NCBI GenBank assembly: GCA_033030425.1 | Contig: JAUFSD010000002.1 | Span: 2,666,001 to 2,730,000, forward strand | Source of the DNA: Verpa conica | Lineage: Eukaryota; Ascomycota; Pezizomycetes; Pezizales; Morchellaceae | Direction of reading: 5' to 3' | Length of the DNA stretch: 64,000 nucleotides | In this document: positions 1 through 12,170 of the stretch, in pieces | Numbering within the stretch: the stretch's first letter is position 1 | Layout: the number at the start of each line of letters is the position of its first letter | The notes under the pieces: generated by a model | Told to the model about the DNA's origin: nothing | Seen by the model: only the letters and a program-made list of their open reading frames with translations | Databases searched by the model: none | Position numbers and translations under genes: made by a program

Positions 1-3000
1 TCGGCCAAGTAAAGGAAATTTATACTGACTATGTCCATGGTTTATGTTAGAACGTAGTTGCCGTAGATCCAGAAGATTATGGTGGAGTATATATATGTAT
101 GTTGATGTATGGTTCACAGAAATAGACACATACGTACATGTATACTTAGGAACGCCGCCTATATATAAGAGCAATAATAATAAAACTCTCTAAGACGTAA
201 TTAGTTACACTACAAGCTAGGCCCCTTGAGACTTTTACCCATAGCCCGACCTAGCTGGGGCCTTCTATCGCTCATTGTACATGGACATCCGGCCTCTAGC
301 ACATGACGTCTTTCATGTTTTGCACGGAGGCTCATGCGAGATTATGCATACATATACTTATAAGTACGCAGTAACTGAATCTTAGCCGACATTATTTTTT
401 AGGACAAAAACACCTGATAAACAAAGAGCTAATCACCGTCACCTTATTCCATCAAAACATGAAAATATCATAGTATATCACTCGTTTACTAATCAGGTTA
501 TTTAACCGCCAAGACTTTCGTTATCAGGTGAGTTAGTACCTTAATCACTATTTGGAGTTAATTCTCATTCTCCCTTAGGGCTATCGGTTGTATGAATTGC
601 GTCATGATAAGCATGAGACGGATTTCAGATATGTATTTCCTTGTCTCATCTCTAGGTCTGCTGTCTCGGGACTTTCGGAATCGGAGGCTGGTTTTGTGTC
701 TGGTAGAGACTGGAACATGCAGTTCTAGACCAGAAGTAAAAAGCTTTGTTTATTTGTTGCTTATTTCAAGTGCATAGGCCTTATCGCCCTAGTGCTAGCA
801 ACCTCAACCCAACCACCTTCCCCGCCCCCTCATATACAACTGGCCAATAGGGATAAGCCTATTGCCCGCCTTCTTTTACAGGAGACGAATTTCAAATCAA
901 CCAAAACAAAATACCAAATACAAAACATAAACACAAGCTACTGCTGCTCATATTCGCTCGGTAGAATTTTCTGTTATCTTCAGTATTCTTATTACAACTG
1001 CTATTGGGCTTTGCCTTTGACTAGCATGATAAAAAAGAAAACCATAATCAAGGTAGTGTGTGACTTTTCCCCTCTTACTCTCACTAACCCAATTACTCGA
1101 CCTACTAAATGCTAGTCTTTTGGTATAGCTGTTTAGAGGCCAGGATTATTTGGTTCCTAGGGCTAAGTCTCGAGGGAAACTCCTAGAGCTCTCACCACCA
1201 TATCGAATATCGGTGATAATATCATGTAACATATTTGGGTTGACCGATCTAGATTTACCGTAATACTTATCTAGAATCCTTCAGTGGCGCAAGGCGAAAA
1301 AGTGCTATTGTTTCTAGTAAGCTATTTGGGGCGGTTATAATCTCTCCCCGCCGGTATGAAGTGGTTTAGTGATCAACAGCCTAGGAGTTTATAACCTGTG
1401 GCTATGCTCAAGAAATTATTATCCAATTATTCCAATTATACTCCCTGTAAAACAATATGACTACCTAAAATCCTTTGATTATGAGCGGCTTCAGCCCGAG
1501 TACGGTCTCTTAGGCTGAAACGGTTGATCGGTGTCAGAACGTTGCTGTAAACATCCCGGAGTAAGCACAGACCTACTGTTTACTTGGTACTGCCAATAGG
1601 ATATCTGGGGATGTAGCATGCCCTCGATTATAGCCACCCCCAAACCCTATTTTCCCAACTTTTTTTCAGCTCGCCAAAGAGGAAAAATCGGTCACGACAT
1701 AAGTACAGTACTTTGCCAAGCTATTTTTGTAATTGCACAACACGATCACATCTAAGCTATCCTTGCAATTATTTGCCCGACCACGTTGTCGAGGTATTTG
1801 CACATGTGTTACTTTCCGGTAAAGGAATCTACAGCCGGTATTCTCATTCAAGATTGTAGCGTGCAGGAGTAGTCCGTTTAGTTAGGTAACATATTGCTAT
1901 GATGAGGCTGGATAAAGTGCGGGTTCCGAAACCCGTGCGTGTATGGAAGCCGAATGCCGTGCGCATCTAGGTGAGGGTTAGGGCCGTAATTTCTTCGGAA
2001 AGGCACCCGACACGTGATTTCCCAAAGTTCCGACCTGCCACATAAGCATTTGAAATTCCCGAGCTTAACCTAAAGTCTATCGCTAGCTACCTGTTTTCTA
2101 TTTATTTTTAGGAAAATTGCCTTCTAGGAAATTCTATGGTCCATGTTCCTAGTAGACCCCAATTTCCAGAAGGCATGGGCCAATAAAACAATGCCTAGGC
2201 GAAGTACGGAAATGTAAGCACAGTCAACCTTGGGCCATTAGTGACTCGGATCATCCGGAAGTGGATTTTGCAAACCGATGCTTCACATGTACATAGCCGT
2301 GAAGGAAGTGTGAGGCGAGAAATAGAGGGGAAAACAAACAACCATTTTTGTCCTCATCCGCGTAAAGCCACGGTCATTGAGAAGGAAAAAAAAATTATCA
2401 GGAACCCAAGAGCTAATGGGAATTCATGAAGAGGCAGTAGGAACATCTCGGGGCGCTTCGATTTTGCATGTCTTACAGGAGCATTGAATTATCTGATTCG
2501 ATGGGAGTTCAAGATCGACACACGATGACGGAAGTGCACTGTGGCTGAAACAGACGGCCAGCTTGCGCACTTTCGGAAACCTATGGGCAATATTTGCCGG
2601 TACCATCCTCTGCCGCGCGCAAGTACAGCCGCTAGAATACCGAGGTGGTGCTTGTTGGTAGGTTTTATGTTCCCCCCCCCCTTTCTTGATTTTCTTTGTG
2701 GCTTTCAAAAGTGTAGAGCTTCATTCTAGATAGAATTATAGAATCCGGAGATGCCTTTATGTTTTTGCGCCCTTTGTCGATCCCTAGGATCTTTTTTTTG
2801 CCTGCATCTCGGAGGTAGCTCTAAACTCTTACACACAAGGTAGGGCCACCAAGAGGAAACCCGAGCACCACACTGTCTAGATCGAGAAGTGAGCAGTTGA
2901 CACGCGTCATTCTTTCCGGTAATAGGACGGCCTGAGGCTCCCCAGTTAGAGTATTCTACTATGGGAAGTAACAACGGTCACGTTACAGGGATCCGCTGCC

Positions 3001-3568
3001 AGGAATACAAATCATGATTTGAGGGCTCAATAAAAGTCCCGACAGGATGGGGAGTGGTACACAACCGATCACACACCGTCCTCAAGCAAAAATAGAAGAC
3101 AAGGGGCAGTGGGCAAGGGAGTGGCGGTGGTTGAGGGGGTTATGGTGGGGTTATATTGGTATGATGTCTGTTTGTTTACTTTATCGAAATTGATAGACAG
3201 ACGACCTGCCGTCTAGGAGCACTTTGCAACTGATCTTTACCCATACAAGAAATCACTACCACACAGGACGGCTCCGCGGCCAGCCAACGGCATTCTGCTG
3301 TGGTTAGACACCGGGCGAGAGCCACTCGACACTCGAGCCCGCAAATCGTTAACGGTTAAGGCAGCGGGCGATTTGGCCTGCAGAGCTAAATTTATCCAAC
3401 GACCCATCATGGGGGTGAACACAAAAAACAAGAGAGACAGGCATGGGCCAACGAGAAGAATGGAACATTCAAGGAAAACAGCGTGCTGCTCAGTCAGGAG
3501 GGGCTATACTATGAGGAGCCACAGTTCAGGGTCTTGCTGGGACGGGCCAGTCAAGAAGGCCACCGAAG
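1..3568. other. Gene-poor left flank
   Basis: I see no convincing gene here. The open frames are short, lack plausible splice partners and do not resemble a known family. Minor structure only: a short perfect hairpin at 1920-1935 (6-bp arms CGGGTT/AACCCG, 4-base loop), a CACGTG box near 2010, and a G-run cluster on the + strand at about 3103-3144 that could form a loose quadruplex. Confidence 0.6.
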
Positions 3569-3638
3569 CTTTCTCTTCTTCTCTTCTCCTTCTTTACTGT
3601 CCACTCTTCCTTTCTCCCTCCCTTCCTCCCTTTGCATC
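3569..3638 (+). promoter_or_regulatory. Pyrimidine-rich tract upstream of chitin synthase
   Basis: This is an almost uninterrupted run of C and T on the + strand, about 270-340 bp before the chitin synthase start codon. CT-rich blocks of this kind are common in promoters and 5' leaders of highly expressed filamentous-fungal genes and often lie just upstream of transcription starts. More CT-rich patches follow up to about 3810. The role is inferred from position and composition only. Confidence 0.4.
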
Positions 3639-3905
3639 TTCAGACCATCAATCACCCTAGTGCTGTCACCATCCGTGATCAGCCTTCACATTCTCTATTC
3701 TCCCATTCTGCTTTAGTCCATCTAGTTAGTTACCCCTGTTTTAGTTTACGCAGTGGGGTGAGAATAGGGTCTCATATTCCTATCTTCTTCTTTCAGTCTC
3801 CCTAAACCATCTCCTGCTCAATACATCACGGCCCTCACCTCGTACAAAGCCAAACAATTTTGAGTTTACAAACGGACTTGTTTAATTCCTTCAAAGTCCG
3901 CTAGG

Positions 3906-6900
3906 ATGGCGTACCAAGGAGCTCATGGTGGTCAGCCCACTGACTACCCCGAAGCTCATACTCTTCACGATTATCCGCTTCAGAGTCGAGAAAGCGATGA
4001 TAGTGCCAACGAGCGAGTCCCGCTGAATGCACATCCCTTCCAAGGTCCTTTTGACGAGACATCTCGCTCATCCACTCCCGAGGGTCTACAGCGGATGAAT
4101 ACACCGCATACAAATTTCAACTCAGCCCAGGGTCCATACCTTACACAATCTCCGGGCTCATCAACACCCACTCTAGCCCCTTCTTCTGGCCCAGGAACTA
4201 CTGGGAGAGAAAGTATTCTTTCATTAGATGGGGATTGGCGGCGGAGGCAAGCACCATCTGGGTTACGGAGATACGCAACGAGGAGAGTCAAATTGCAGCA
4301 AGGCCAAGTTTTGTCCATTGAATATCCGGTTCCTTCTGCAGTCTCGAACGCTATTCAGATGAAATATAAGACTGGTACCGGAGATGATTCGGCGACTACA
4401 GAATTTACCCACATGAGATGTATGAGCTCCTCCTTTGAAATAACAATATATTGTAGAGGTCTGATGTGTTTGAATCTGTAGATACCGCTGCTACCTGTGA
4501 TCCCGATGACTTCACGCTAAAGAATGGCTACGATTTGCGACCAAGGATGTATAATCGGCATACTGAACTCCTCATCGCAATCACATACTACAATGAAGAC
4601 AAAGTTTTGACAGCACGTACATTGCATGGTATTATGCAGAATGTCCGCGACATTGTCAATCTAAAGAAATCCGAGTTTTGGTGGAAGGGGGGCCCTGCTT
4701 GGCAGAAGATTGTTGTTTGCTTGGTCTTCGACGGTATCGATCCTTGTGATAAAAACACGCTAGATGTGTTGGCAACCGTTGGTATTTTTCAGGACGGTGT
4801 TATGAAGAAGGATGTGGATGGCAAAGAGACTACTGCGCATATTGTAAGTTTGAACCACCGAATAATGGATATTGGTCAGCGGTTACAGCATCTCAAGCCC
4901 AAACCAAGAGATGGAGGTTTTCTCTTGCCTGTGCGGCTGAAGGACCCCAATTTTAAATTACAGTTGGCCAAGGCCTTGGCACCCGCTGAGATCCCGCATG
5001 CTAAGCCGTTGGCCGCATCCAACATCATTTAATAAAATGAATACGAACTAATGAGTGAACCCTAGTTTGAATATACAACACAAATCTCGGTCACTGCGCA
5101 CCAAACGCTCATGCGCCCAACAGACGATAACGATGAGAAGTGCTTTCCGCCTGTACAGCTCATGTTTTGCCTTAAGCAGCGAAACACCAAGAAAATCAAC
5201 TCTCATCGTTGGCTGTTCAATGCTTTTGGGCGAATCTTGAACCCAGAAGTCTGTATCCTCCTCGATGCTGGGACAAAGCCGGGTCCGAAGAGTATCCTCG
5301 CTTTATGGGAGGCTTTTTACAATGACAAAAACTTGGGTGGTGCTTGTGGTGAAATCCACGCCATGTTGGGGAAAGGCGGAAAGAACTTGGTCAACCCGCT
5401 AGTGGCGACGCAGAATTTTGAGTATAAGATTTCGAATATTCTAGATAAGCCACTGGAGTCTGCTTTTGGTTATGTTAGCGTGTTGGTGAGTTATCCATTT
5501 ATTGAGAGTTATAGTGCAATCGAGTCAGGTTCATGAGGGATCACTCGTGTATTTGTGCTACTAGCCCCTGGGTGAAAACCCAAGCGGAGGAAAGAATGCT
5601 AATGTGCGTTTCTTTGGTTTAGCCTGGTGCTTTCTCGGCCTACCGCTTCCGAGCAATTATGGGACGTCCTTTGGAACAGTACTTCCATGGTGATCACACA
5701 CTTTCTGCTCGTTTCGGTAAGAAGGGAATTGATGGAATGAATATTTTTAAGAAGAATATGTTTTTGGCAGAGGATCGTATCCTCTGTTTTGAGCTTGTGG
5801 CCAAAGCTGGCTCCAAATGGCACTTGACATACATCCGAGCGTCTAAGGCAGAAACAGATGTCCCCGAAGGTGCAGCAGAGTTCATTTCTCAGCGAAGGAG
5901 ATGGCTTAATGGATCATTTGCTGCTGGTATCTATTCACTCATGCACTTCGGCAGAATGTACTCCAGCTCTCACAACATTATTCGGATGTTCTTTTTCCAT
6001 GTACAGCTAATCTACAACATTTTTGCAACATTTATGAGTTGGTTCAGCATAGGTACGTATACATAGAAATCTATACCCTTAGGATTAATTACAAACTGAC
6101 TTTTGGGAATCAGGGAGTTTCTGGCTTACTACTTCGGTCATTATGGATCTTGTCGGGAACCCAACAACGGAAGAGAAGGCTGCTGGAAAGGTTGCTTGGC
6201 CGTTTGGCGAGAAGCCAACCCCGATTTTTAACAGCATGATGAAATACCTTTATTTGTGCTTTGTGATACTGCAATTTATCCTTGCACTTGGGAATAGGCC
6301 CAAAGGGTAATTTTCCAATCTTGAAAAGGGCTCTAAAGTAGAAAAAGTTACTAACTATATAATTTTTGAATAGTTCTAAACAGACGTATATTGTTAGCTT
6401 TTGTGTTTTCTCGGTTTTGCAGCTCTATATCCTCATTCTTTCATTCTACCTCGTCGTCCGGGCTTTCTCGGGTTCTGCTGGATGGAGCGATTTGTCAGGA
6501 GCGACAAGTGTAGCAGACTTTATTGGCAAATTCTTCACATCTAACACTGGGCTCATCATTCTCGCTTTGGCGTCCACATTCGGAATTTACTTCGTCGCAT
6601 CTTTCATGTACCTTGATCCATGGCACATGCTCCACAGCTTCCCCCAATACGTTTTGATGGCATCTTCTTACACAAACATTCTTAACGTCTATGCGTTCTG
6701 CAACTGGCACGATGTCTCATGGGGTACTAAGGGCTCTGATAAGGCCGAGGCACTCCCATCAGCGAAGACAAAGCAGGAAGGGAAAGCAAAGGTTATCGAT
6801 GAGCCGGAAAAACCACAGGCAGATATTGATCAGGCGTTTGAGGAAACAGTTAAACGTGCCCTCGCACCGTTTGTGGTTGAAGAAGAAGTCGAGAGCAAGT

Positions 6901-7216
6901 CTCTTGATGACTCGTATAAGAGTTTCAGAACGAGACTTATCACAGCCTGGATTTTTAGTAATTGTGCGGTTGTTGTTATTTTCACCTCGGAGAATTTTGA
7001 TTGGCTAGGCCCTACCTCGAAAGAGCGTACAGCTTGGTTCTTCAGATTTATTCTCTTAGCTACGGCAGCACTATCTTTGTTCCGATTCATTGGTTGTATT
7101 TGGGTAAGTCTAATTTTTTCTTTATCCCTCAATCCTGCAGTAAGATTTGTTGCTGACAATTGTGCCTATAGTTTCTTGGAAGAGCATCCATTATGTGCTG
7201 CTTTGCTAGGCGCTAG
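3906..7216 (+). CDS. chsB: Chitin synthase, class III
   Basis: Integral plasma-membrane glycosyltransferase that polymerises UDP-GlcNAc into chitin for the cell wall. I read seven exons: 3906-4419, 4482-4843, 5066-5485, 5623-6052, 6114-6306, 6374-7103 and 7172-7216, giving 897 residues in one continuous frame. The catalytic core holds the family hallmarks: DAGTKP, the acceptor-site region around AEDRIL (about residue 481) and the product-binding QRRRW (about 522-526). A disordered N-terminus precedes it and several membrane helices follow. The stretch VKRALAPF, the block around DSYKSFRT and the terminal CCFARR are typical of class III (A. nidulans chsB, N. crassa chs-1 group). Length matches the class. 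Intron 2 (4844-5065) is unusually long and open in frame for 189 bp. The gene converges on the DNA glycosylase gene. Class assignment rests on recalled family features, not an alignment. Confidence 0.96.
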
Positions 7217-7845
7217 GGGGGTGTCATCAGTGACTGGAAAAGTTTATGATTTTTACCTTTTTTATGCGATATTTTGTAGGTTTCATGTGGGGTTAAATCT
7301 TTTTCTACTTTAATTGTTTTTCCTTTGTAATTGGGGTTCCTGGCAGGAAGACATACGATTTGAGGCCAATCAGGATAAGACTTGATTTTTTTAGTATTAG
7401 AATTGGGGAATATTTTTTTCTGTTGGGGTGTTCAGTTTCATTTATTTCTTTGAAGATATAATGACCCTAAATCTAAAAGACAGTTAGTTCAATTTTCTTT
7501 CGAGTGGGTTAAGGACTCCCTGGCTATTTCCTTAGTAGAGAGGGTCCTATTAGGTTCTGGGGTGCTTAGTTTCACGAGTGCTACTTCATGATGAGATATA
7601 TTTGTCTTTGTTCTAGATCTAGGGTGACCCATACCAGCTGAGAGTTCTGCAGGATAGCAAAGGGTAGTAGGATAGTGAGGACCTTTGAGGAGTACTGCAT
7701 GGGTTATATAATTGCTCTGATATGGGGTTATGTGGTTACATCGTGCCGAGCCACGGCCACCCCCTATTCCTTCACTACTTGAATGTCCAATAGGGGAGAT
7801 GTTCAGTAAGTCGTGATCTATCTACAACTTTATAATACAGAACCT
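7217..7845. other. Convergent intergenic region
   Basis: Shared 3' region between the chitin synthase (+) and the DNA glycosylase (-). T-rich stretches at 7380-7450 would suit the chitin synthase 3' UTR. I see no ORF or repeat worth naming. Confidence 0.6.
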
Positions 7846-8712
7846 TCAATATAAAGCTCCTATAGTCTTTGGTGCAGTCTCCCCTCTTTCTCGCCTTCGG
7901 TCCTGGACCCAATCCCCCAACTCCTTCCATATAGTCTTTTTAAACTCAGTACTATATGCCGCAACCAACCCACTGGTACTCGGCACCACAAACACCCTAC
8001 ACCCGCCCCAGCCCTTTTCCTCCGCAAGTCTCATCTCTTGCCAGCCCCATTTGAACTCCTCTTTGCGTATTCCCTTTCCCTTTTTGTTTTTCCATATAGT
8101 TTCCCATATAGCCTTACCAACCAAGCACACCGACTCTGGCCGCCATGCCCTCAGCTTCACCTCGAGCCCCGGGACGGCAGACAACATCTCTTCTTTCGAC
8201 AGCTCTGCAGCATTTCTTGAGGGCCGTGACACGAGGTTTGTGTGCCCGAGAGAATAGAGTGCTGGTAGGTTCTTGTCCATCGAGGGTGGGTGCTGTCGGT
8301 CCGGCGTACAACCGGATGAGTGCATGAGACGCCAGAATAGGTTCGTGGGTGATGCGAATGCGTGACCAGATGTTGCAGAGACAATGCCAGGGTTGAACCC
8401 AATGAATACGCATATTAGGTTCGGGCCGAGCGCATCCGGGATTCCGAAGAGGTGGGCATAAGTGGAGGGTGGGGCGTAGCCAGTGTTTTTCCGCCGCTTC
8501 TTTTTTGGAGCTGCCGTTGTGGGGAAGGGCTTGGGTGGGTGCGTGGTGTAGGCTCTTGTGTGAGTTTGTTTGGTGGCGGTGAATATGAACTTTGACAGCA
8601 CGCCGTTGAAAGATGGAGGTGGTTTTTGGTCGTTCTCTACATCTTTTTCTCCAGGCTCTCCAGGCTCTTTGGAAGTGCCGTACTGAGCTACTAAGTTCCG
8701 TTTTTGGGGCAT
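7846..8712 (-). CDS. Mismatch-specific uracil/thymine DNA glycosylase (TDG/MUG family)
   Basis: Nuclear base-excision-repair enzyme expected to remove T or U opposite G, such as products of 5-methylcytosine or cytosine deamination. It is a single exon of 288 residues. The first family motif is GFNPG at 105-109 (the Asn is the residue that positions the attacking water in MUG/TDG), followed by a conserved stretch ending in NLFWRLMHSSG. The second active-site motif is VPSTSG at 243-248. A basic patch, KKKRRK (about 70-75), could be a nuclear signal. S. pombe Thp1 and human TDG belong to this family. A 104-codon ORF lies in the same frame just upstream, separated by one TGA and nine codons. The co-occurrence with a DNMT5 gene in this window fits a genome that carries 5-methylcytosine. 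Confidence 0.92.
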   Translation of the reverse strand: MPQKRNLVAQYGTSKEPGEPGEKDVENDQKPPPSFNGVLSKFIFTATKQTHTRAYTTHPPKPFPTTAAPKKKRRKNTGYAPPSTYAHLFGIPDALGPNLICVFIGFNPGIVSATSGHAFASPTNLFWRLMHSSGCTPDRQHPPSMDKNLPALYSLGHTNLVSRPSRNAAELSKEEMLSAVPGLEVKLRAWRPESVCLVGKAIWETIWKNKKGKGIRKEEFKWGWQEMRLAEEKGWGGCRVFVVPSTSGLVAAYSTEFKKTIWKELGDWVQDRRRERGETAPKTIGALY

Positions 8713-8739
8713 TAGGTGGTTATCGATATATTTGTTGAG

Positions 8740-9054
8740 TCAGGGTGTGGATAGTTTGTAGAGCTTAGAAAGGGGTAATCGAGATGCATACATAGCTGTA
8801 ATTGCCTTATTCAGGTCAGGCCAGGGACTGACTTTGTGGCTATACGAGGTATCTGCTTGAGGTAGCTGGTTAAATAACGAGAGCACTGGCTTACAGGATT
8901 TGATATTGGCTGTGGCTGCTGTGACATCATTCGCCCCCTCCTGAGGGTTACCCTGCTTAGAGGGGGGCCTTCGAGTGATTGCCCGTGGGTAATGGGTTCT
9001 ACTGCTACATTTATTTGAACCAGTCAGCTCACTGGGTTGGGGAGTGTTTAACAT
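8740..9054 (-). other. 104-codon ORF upstream of, and in frame with, the glycosylase
   Basis: An ATG-started ORF whose TGA lies 27 bp before the glycosylase ATG, in the same frame with no second stop between them. It resembles no family I know. It could be an upstream ORF in the leader, an artefact, or a remnant of a longer N-terminus. I do not see splice sites that would cleanly remove the stop. Confidence 0.2.
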
Positions 9055-11149
9055 CCTTCATATCTGTAGGCTACTTCTCCCTAGAAATAGGTTCGGTATA
9101 TCTGACTACGGTTAATAAATAGGCTGTATAAAGAGGCAGATATCTAACAGACACGCTGCTGCCGCAGAACCGCCAGATACCCGCAATTTTCAGATTCTAC
9201 TTACCTCCCATCCATACCTCAGTTAGTTTACTAGTTGACGGTCCTCTTACTGATCTCCCATGATCTATTATGTGTATCACTTTCTCTAGACTACAGCTTA
9301 CTCTCTGGTAATATGGGGGGGACAACGCAACTTCAAGACATAATCTCGGGTGGGGAATCCAACTGGGGACTTATAATAGGCTTCTATTTATAAAAATATG
9401 TGCTGCTAAACATATAACACGACCCGGGGCTAGGGGTATTTTGTTGGAGCAACCCCATGCATCGATCATTGCTCACTATGAAATGTACCCGCATTAGCGG
9501 GGCGGTACTCGCGACCTAGTCTCCTAATTTATGATCTGCTAGCTGTTCTTTTTGGAATATCTTTGTTATCTCCAAAACGTTTGGAGTTGTTTATGAGCTA
9601 TTATTAAAGGCCAGTAACAGGAAATCTACCAAGCTAGGATCTTAGTGTAGAATTGTTTTCTCGTAACGTACATTTAGTACAGCTACACGTGGTTGGGATG
9701 GATACGGCTTCTTAGATAGAATGCTATAGTGTATAGCTTAGTGGTAGTGCCGGCTATGATGATGCCGAAGGAGAAGAATATCGATTCTACTCGGGGTAGG
9801 CATGAAGTACCCGAAAACACAAGTTTTATATTCACCAATTGAACGCACGCTTTAACCCCTAGAGGGTATCATATTGAATCAAAACCCCCCTTATCCAAGA
9901 CTTGCATTTTCAGTTACTTGCCTGCCCCGAGTAGATTTACCTAACGTATGTCTTGTGACGGGACAATACGAGTGAGAATCCATGCCAATCGCAAGATGAC
10001 TAGACAGCGGACATTCTGTACTAGGACCGCACGACATTTTTATCTATGCAAGGGTATCCAAGTATTTGCTAAGTTGGAACATCTGCTGTGTCATCACCGA
10101 GGTTTATCCGGGGGAGGGATTTCTAAGCTATGACCAATCTGGGTGTCTAGTGGGATGATTGGACTTGCATACATACACATATGGATCTATCCCTATGCTG
10201 ATTACCTGAACTTCTTTTACTAGTGAGGCTGACATCCGGGTCTAGGATAGGAAAATCGTACCTGATCGGGCGAAATAGTTACGCCTTACAACCTTGTACG
10301 GAGGAGGCTCCGTGAGCGCGATTGGGCGGCAGCGGTTGGATACGGAACTCGCCAAATCTTTACCTTGATAGTATAGCCAAAGTCCAATACACCAGAAATA
10401 GCCCTAGGAGAATACTTCTACCAACTGGAAACCCACGGCGATGGGTCCAGCAATAGGGGCGTTGGAACTAGTTGGTTTCTATAAAAATCTCTTGGCTAAC
10501 AAATATTTACAGACTTGCCTTGTTGTACTAGTAAATTTGTGAGCTACGGTAGTAATGCACGGTTGGTGATGTGGGAAACGTATAGTACCTTAGCTATAGG
10601 GGGATTGTGTCGTCTCGCTAGGGATTCGGGTTGAAATGACAGCCAGCCAGATGAAAGTTTCCTTTGATCAAGGCGACGCGAGCTATGATCGCTGTCCATG
10701 ATACTTGTTTTCCTGGGAAAGGACTAGAAAACAGGGGGGGGGGAGTACGCACAGGCACGACCGGGGCCAGTTAAGCGGTGGAAGCACATATTCTGATATT
10801 AAACACTCAATAATATACCATTTTTGGTAACGAGAGCTTCCGGAGCTTCTATAAAAGCGAAATAATACCTTGTTATTTGCCTTATTTGTGGTTGCTAGGT
10901 ATGATTTGGAGTCCCGAGACACCTCCGTGCGTACCCCCCTGTTTTCTGGTTCTTTTCCAGAAGGACGAGTACTCTCTGTTAAATCAAAAAGGGAACCGCC
11001 TAAATTATAAAGAAATAGCACCAGGAGAGGAGAGAAAACAGCCACATTTATCGTGTAACTAGTTTATTTATAACTAGATTTACTCACTAATAGAGTCTAA
11101 ACATCATATGCCTTCAAAATAGGGTTATTTAGAGCCCCTCTATTGCATC
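9055..11149. other. Gene-poor interval
   Basis: No supportable gene. A tRNA-like box A sequence near 9735 (TAGCTTAGTGGTA) lacks matching acceptor and T stems and was rejected. A run of ten G's occurs near 10735. The right end probably holds the 3' UTR of the membrane-protein gene on the minus strand. Confidence 0.5.
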
Positions 11150-12170
11150 CTAGTAGTTCCGTTCTACTCTCACTGTATATTCATTATCAGACCGGCAAAC
11201 ATGCTTCAGTTCCTCTCTGTACAAATGTAGGTTATCTACGTCCTCCAAGATCCTCCCAATCGCGCTCGGGACTGTGAATAACACAATTGCAATCACAACC
11301 GTCAAAATGTAACATACAAAAACCTATTCTCAAAATCAGCTCTGTGATGCCCTAACCCGGTAATAAACTTACATTTCTATTATCCACCCCTCTCGCAGCC
11401 TCAGCGCCCACTCCCCACCACCCCTTCCATGCAAGACTCCAGTAGAGTCCGAGTGTCAGGATATAGCATCCGATCGCCAGGCTTAGTAGATACGGCGGCA
11501 CCCATAGCCTCGCAGCAACTGTTAAGCTCGGGAGTGCCGCATCACTCTTTTTCGCAGTAAAAGTGCGATGCGTAAATGCACGGCGGATATCAGCGGCAGT
11601 TGAGAAGGACGCGAGGAAGTGATGAAGGAGGAATGAATAGTAGACACTGAGCAGGGAGAGAACAAGACCGCAAGTCCAGAGAGCAGGGACAGTCCAGTGG
11701 AGAGAGGAGGTGAACTCTTGTTGGAGGGAAGTGTTTGTTACTTGGGCTACGAGAGCTGCCTATATTTAACTCCCTGTTAGGGGGGGTATTATGGCTGTAG
11801 GTCTGTGGTATAGGACATACTGCAACCCCGGTCATGGAGCAACCAGCCATTCTCCGGGCACGATAGTCCATGACAGTTGGATTATCGGCCTGGAGGATAT
11901 TGTGTTCCATGGTTGTGAGTGTATCTACGAAGGGCAAAAGAATGGGATACATGATACTGGGTAACTCGTATGGTTCAAGTCGCTATATTACAAGTGAGCA
12001 ATAGCTTAAAGAGGAGACAATTTCTAGAGCCTACACACCTTTACTTTGGATTTCCATCTTGCCCGTAGTAAGTCTACCGTATCCTTTATGGTCAGTGAAG
12101 ATGATAGCACAGTTCCAGAGAGTGATATAGCTCCTGCGAGCACAGAGACCAGAGCTAGTGGGTCGGACAT
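11150..12170 (-). CDS. Four-exon membrane protein of unknown function, 284 residues
   Basis: I do not recognise the family. The minus strand gives four exons, 12039-12170, 11821-11982, 11373-11759 and 11150-11323, joined by introns of 56, 61 and 49 bp with GT/AG ends. All junctions are phase 0 and the frame is continuous to TAG. The start was chosen because it begins MSDPLALVSVLAGAISLSG, an N-terminal pattern common in Pezizomycotina membrane and signalling proteins. Hydrophobic segments lie at about 4-23, 122-143, 186-206 and 228-248, so a three- or four-span membrane protein is likely. The third and fourth spans flank a tryptophan-rich loop (WKGWWG). The tail after the last span is charged. 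The gene is isolated, 2.4 kb from the glycosylase and 4.7 kb from the oxygenase. Function is unknown; the splice and frame agreement make it convincing. Confidence 0.72.

Noticed and set aside
1920..1935. Short GC hairpin CGGGTT-CCGA-AACCCG
   Set aside because: Too short to distinguish from chance; no adjacent gene.
9729..9805. tRNA-like sequence with a good box A (TAGCTTAGTGGTA)
   Set aside because: The acceptor and T-arm halves do not pair and the box B match is poor, so no cloverleaf forms.
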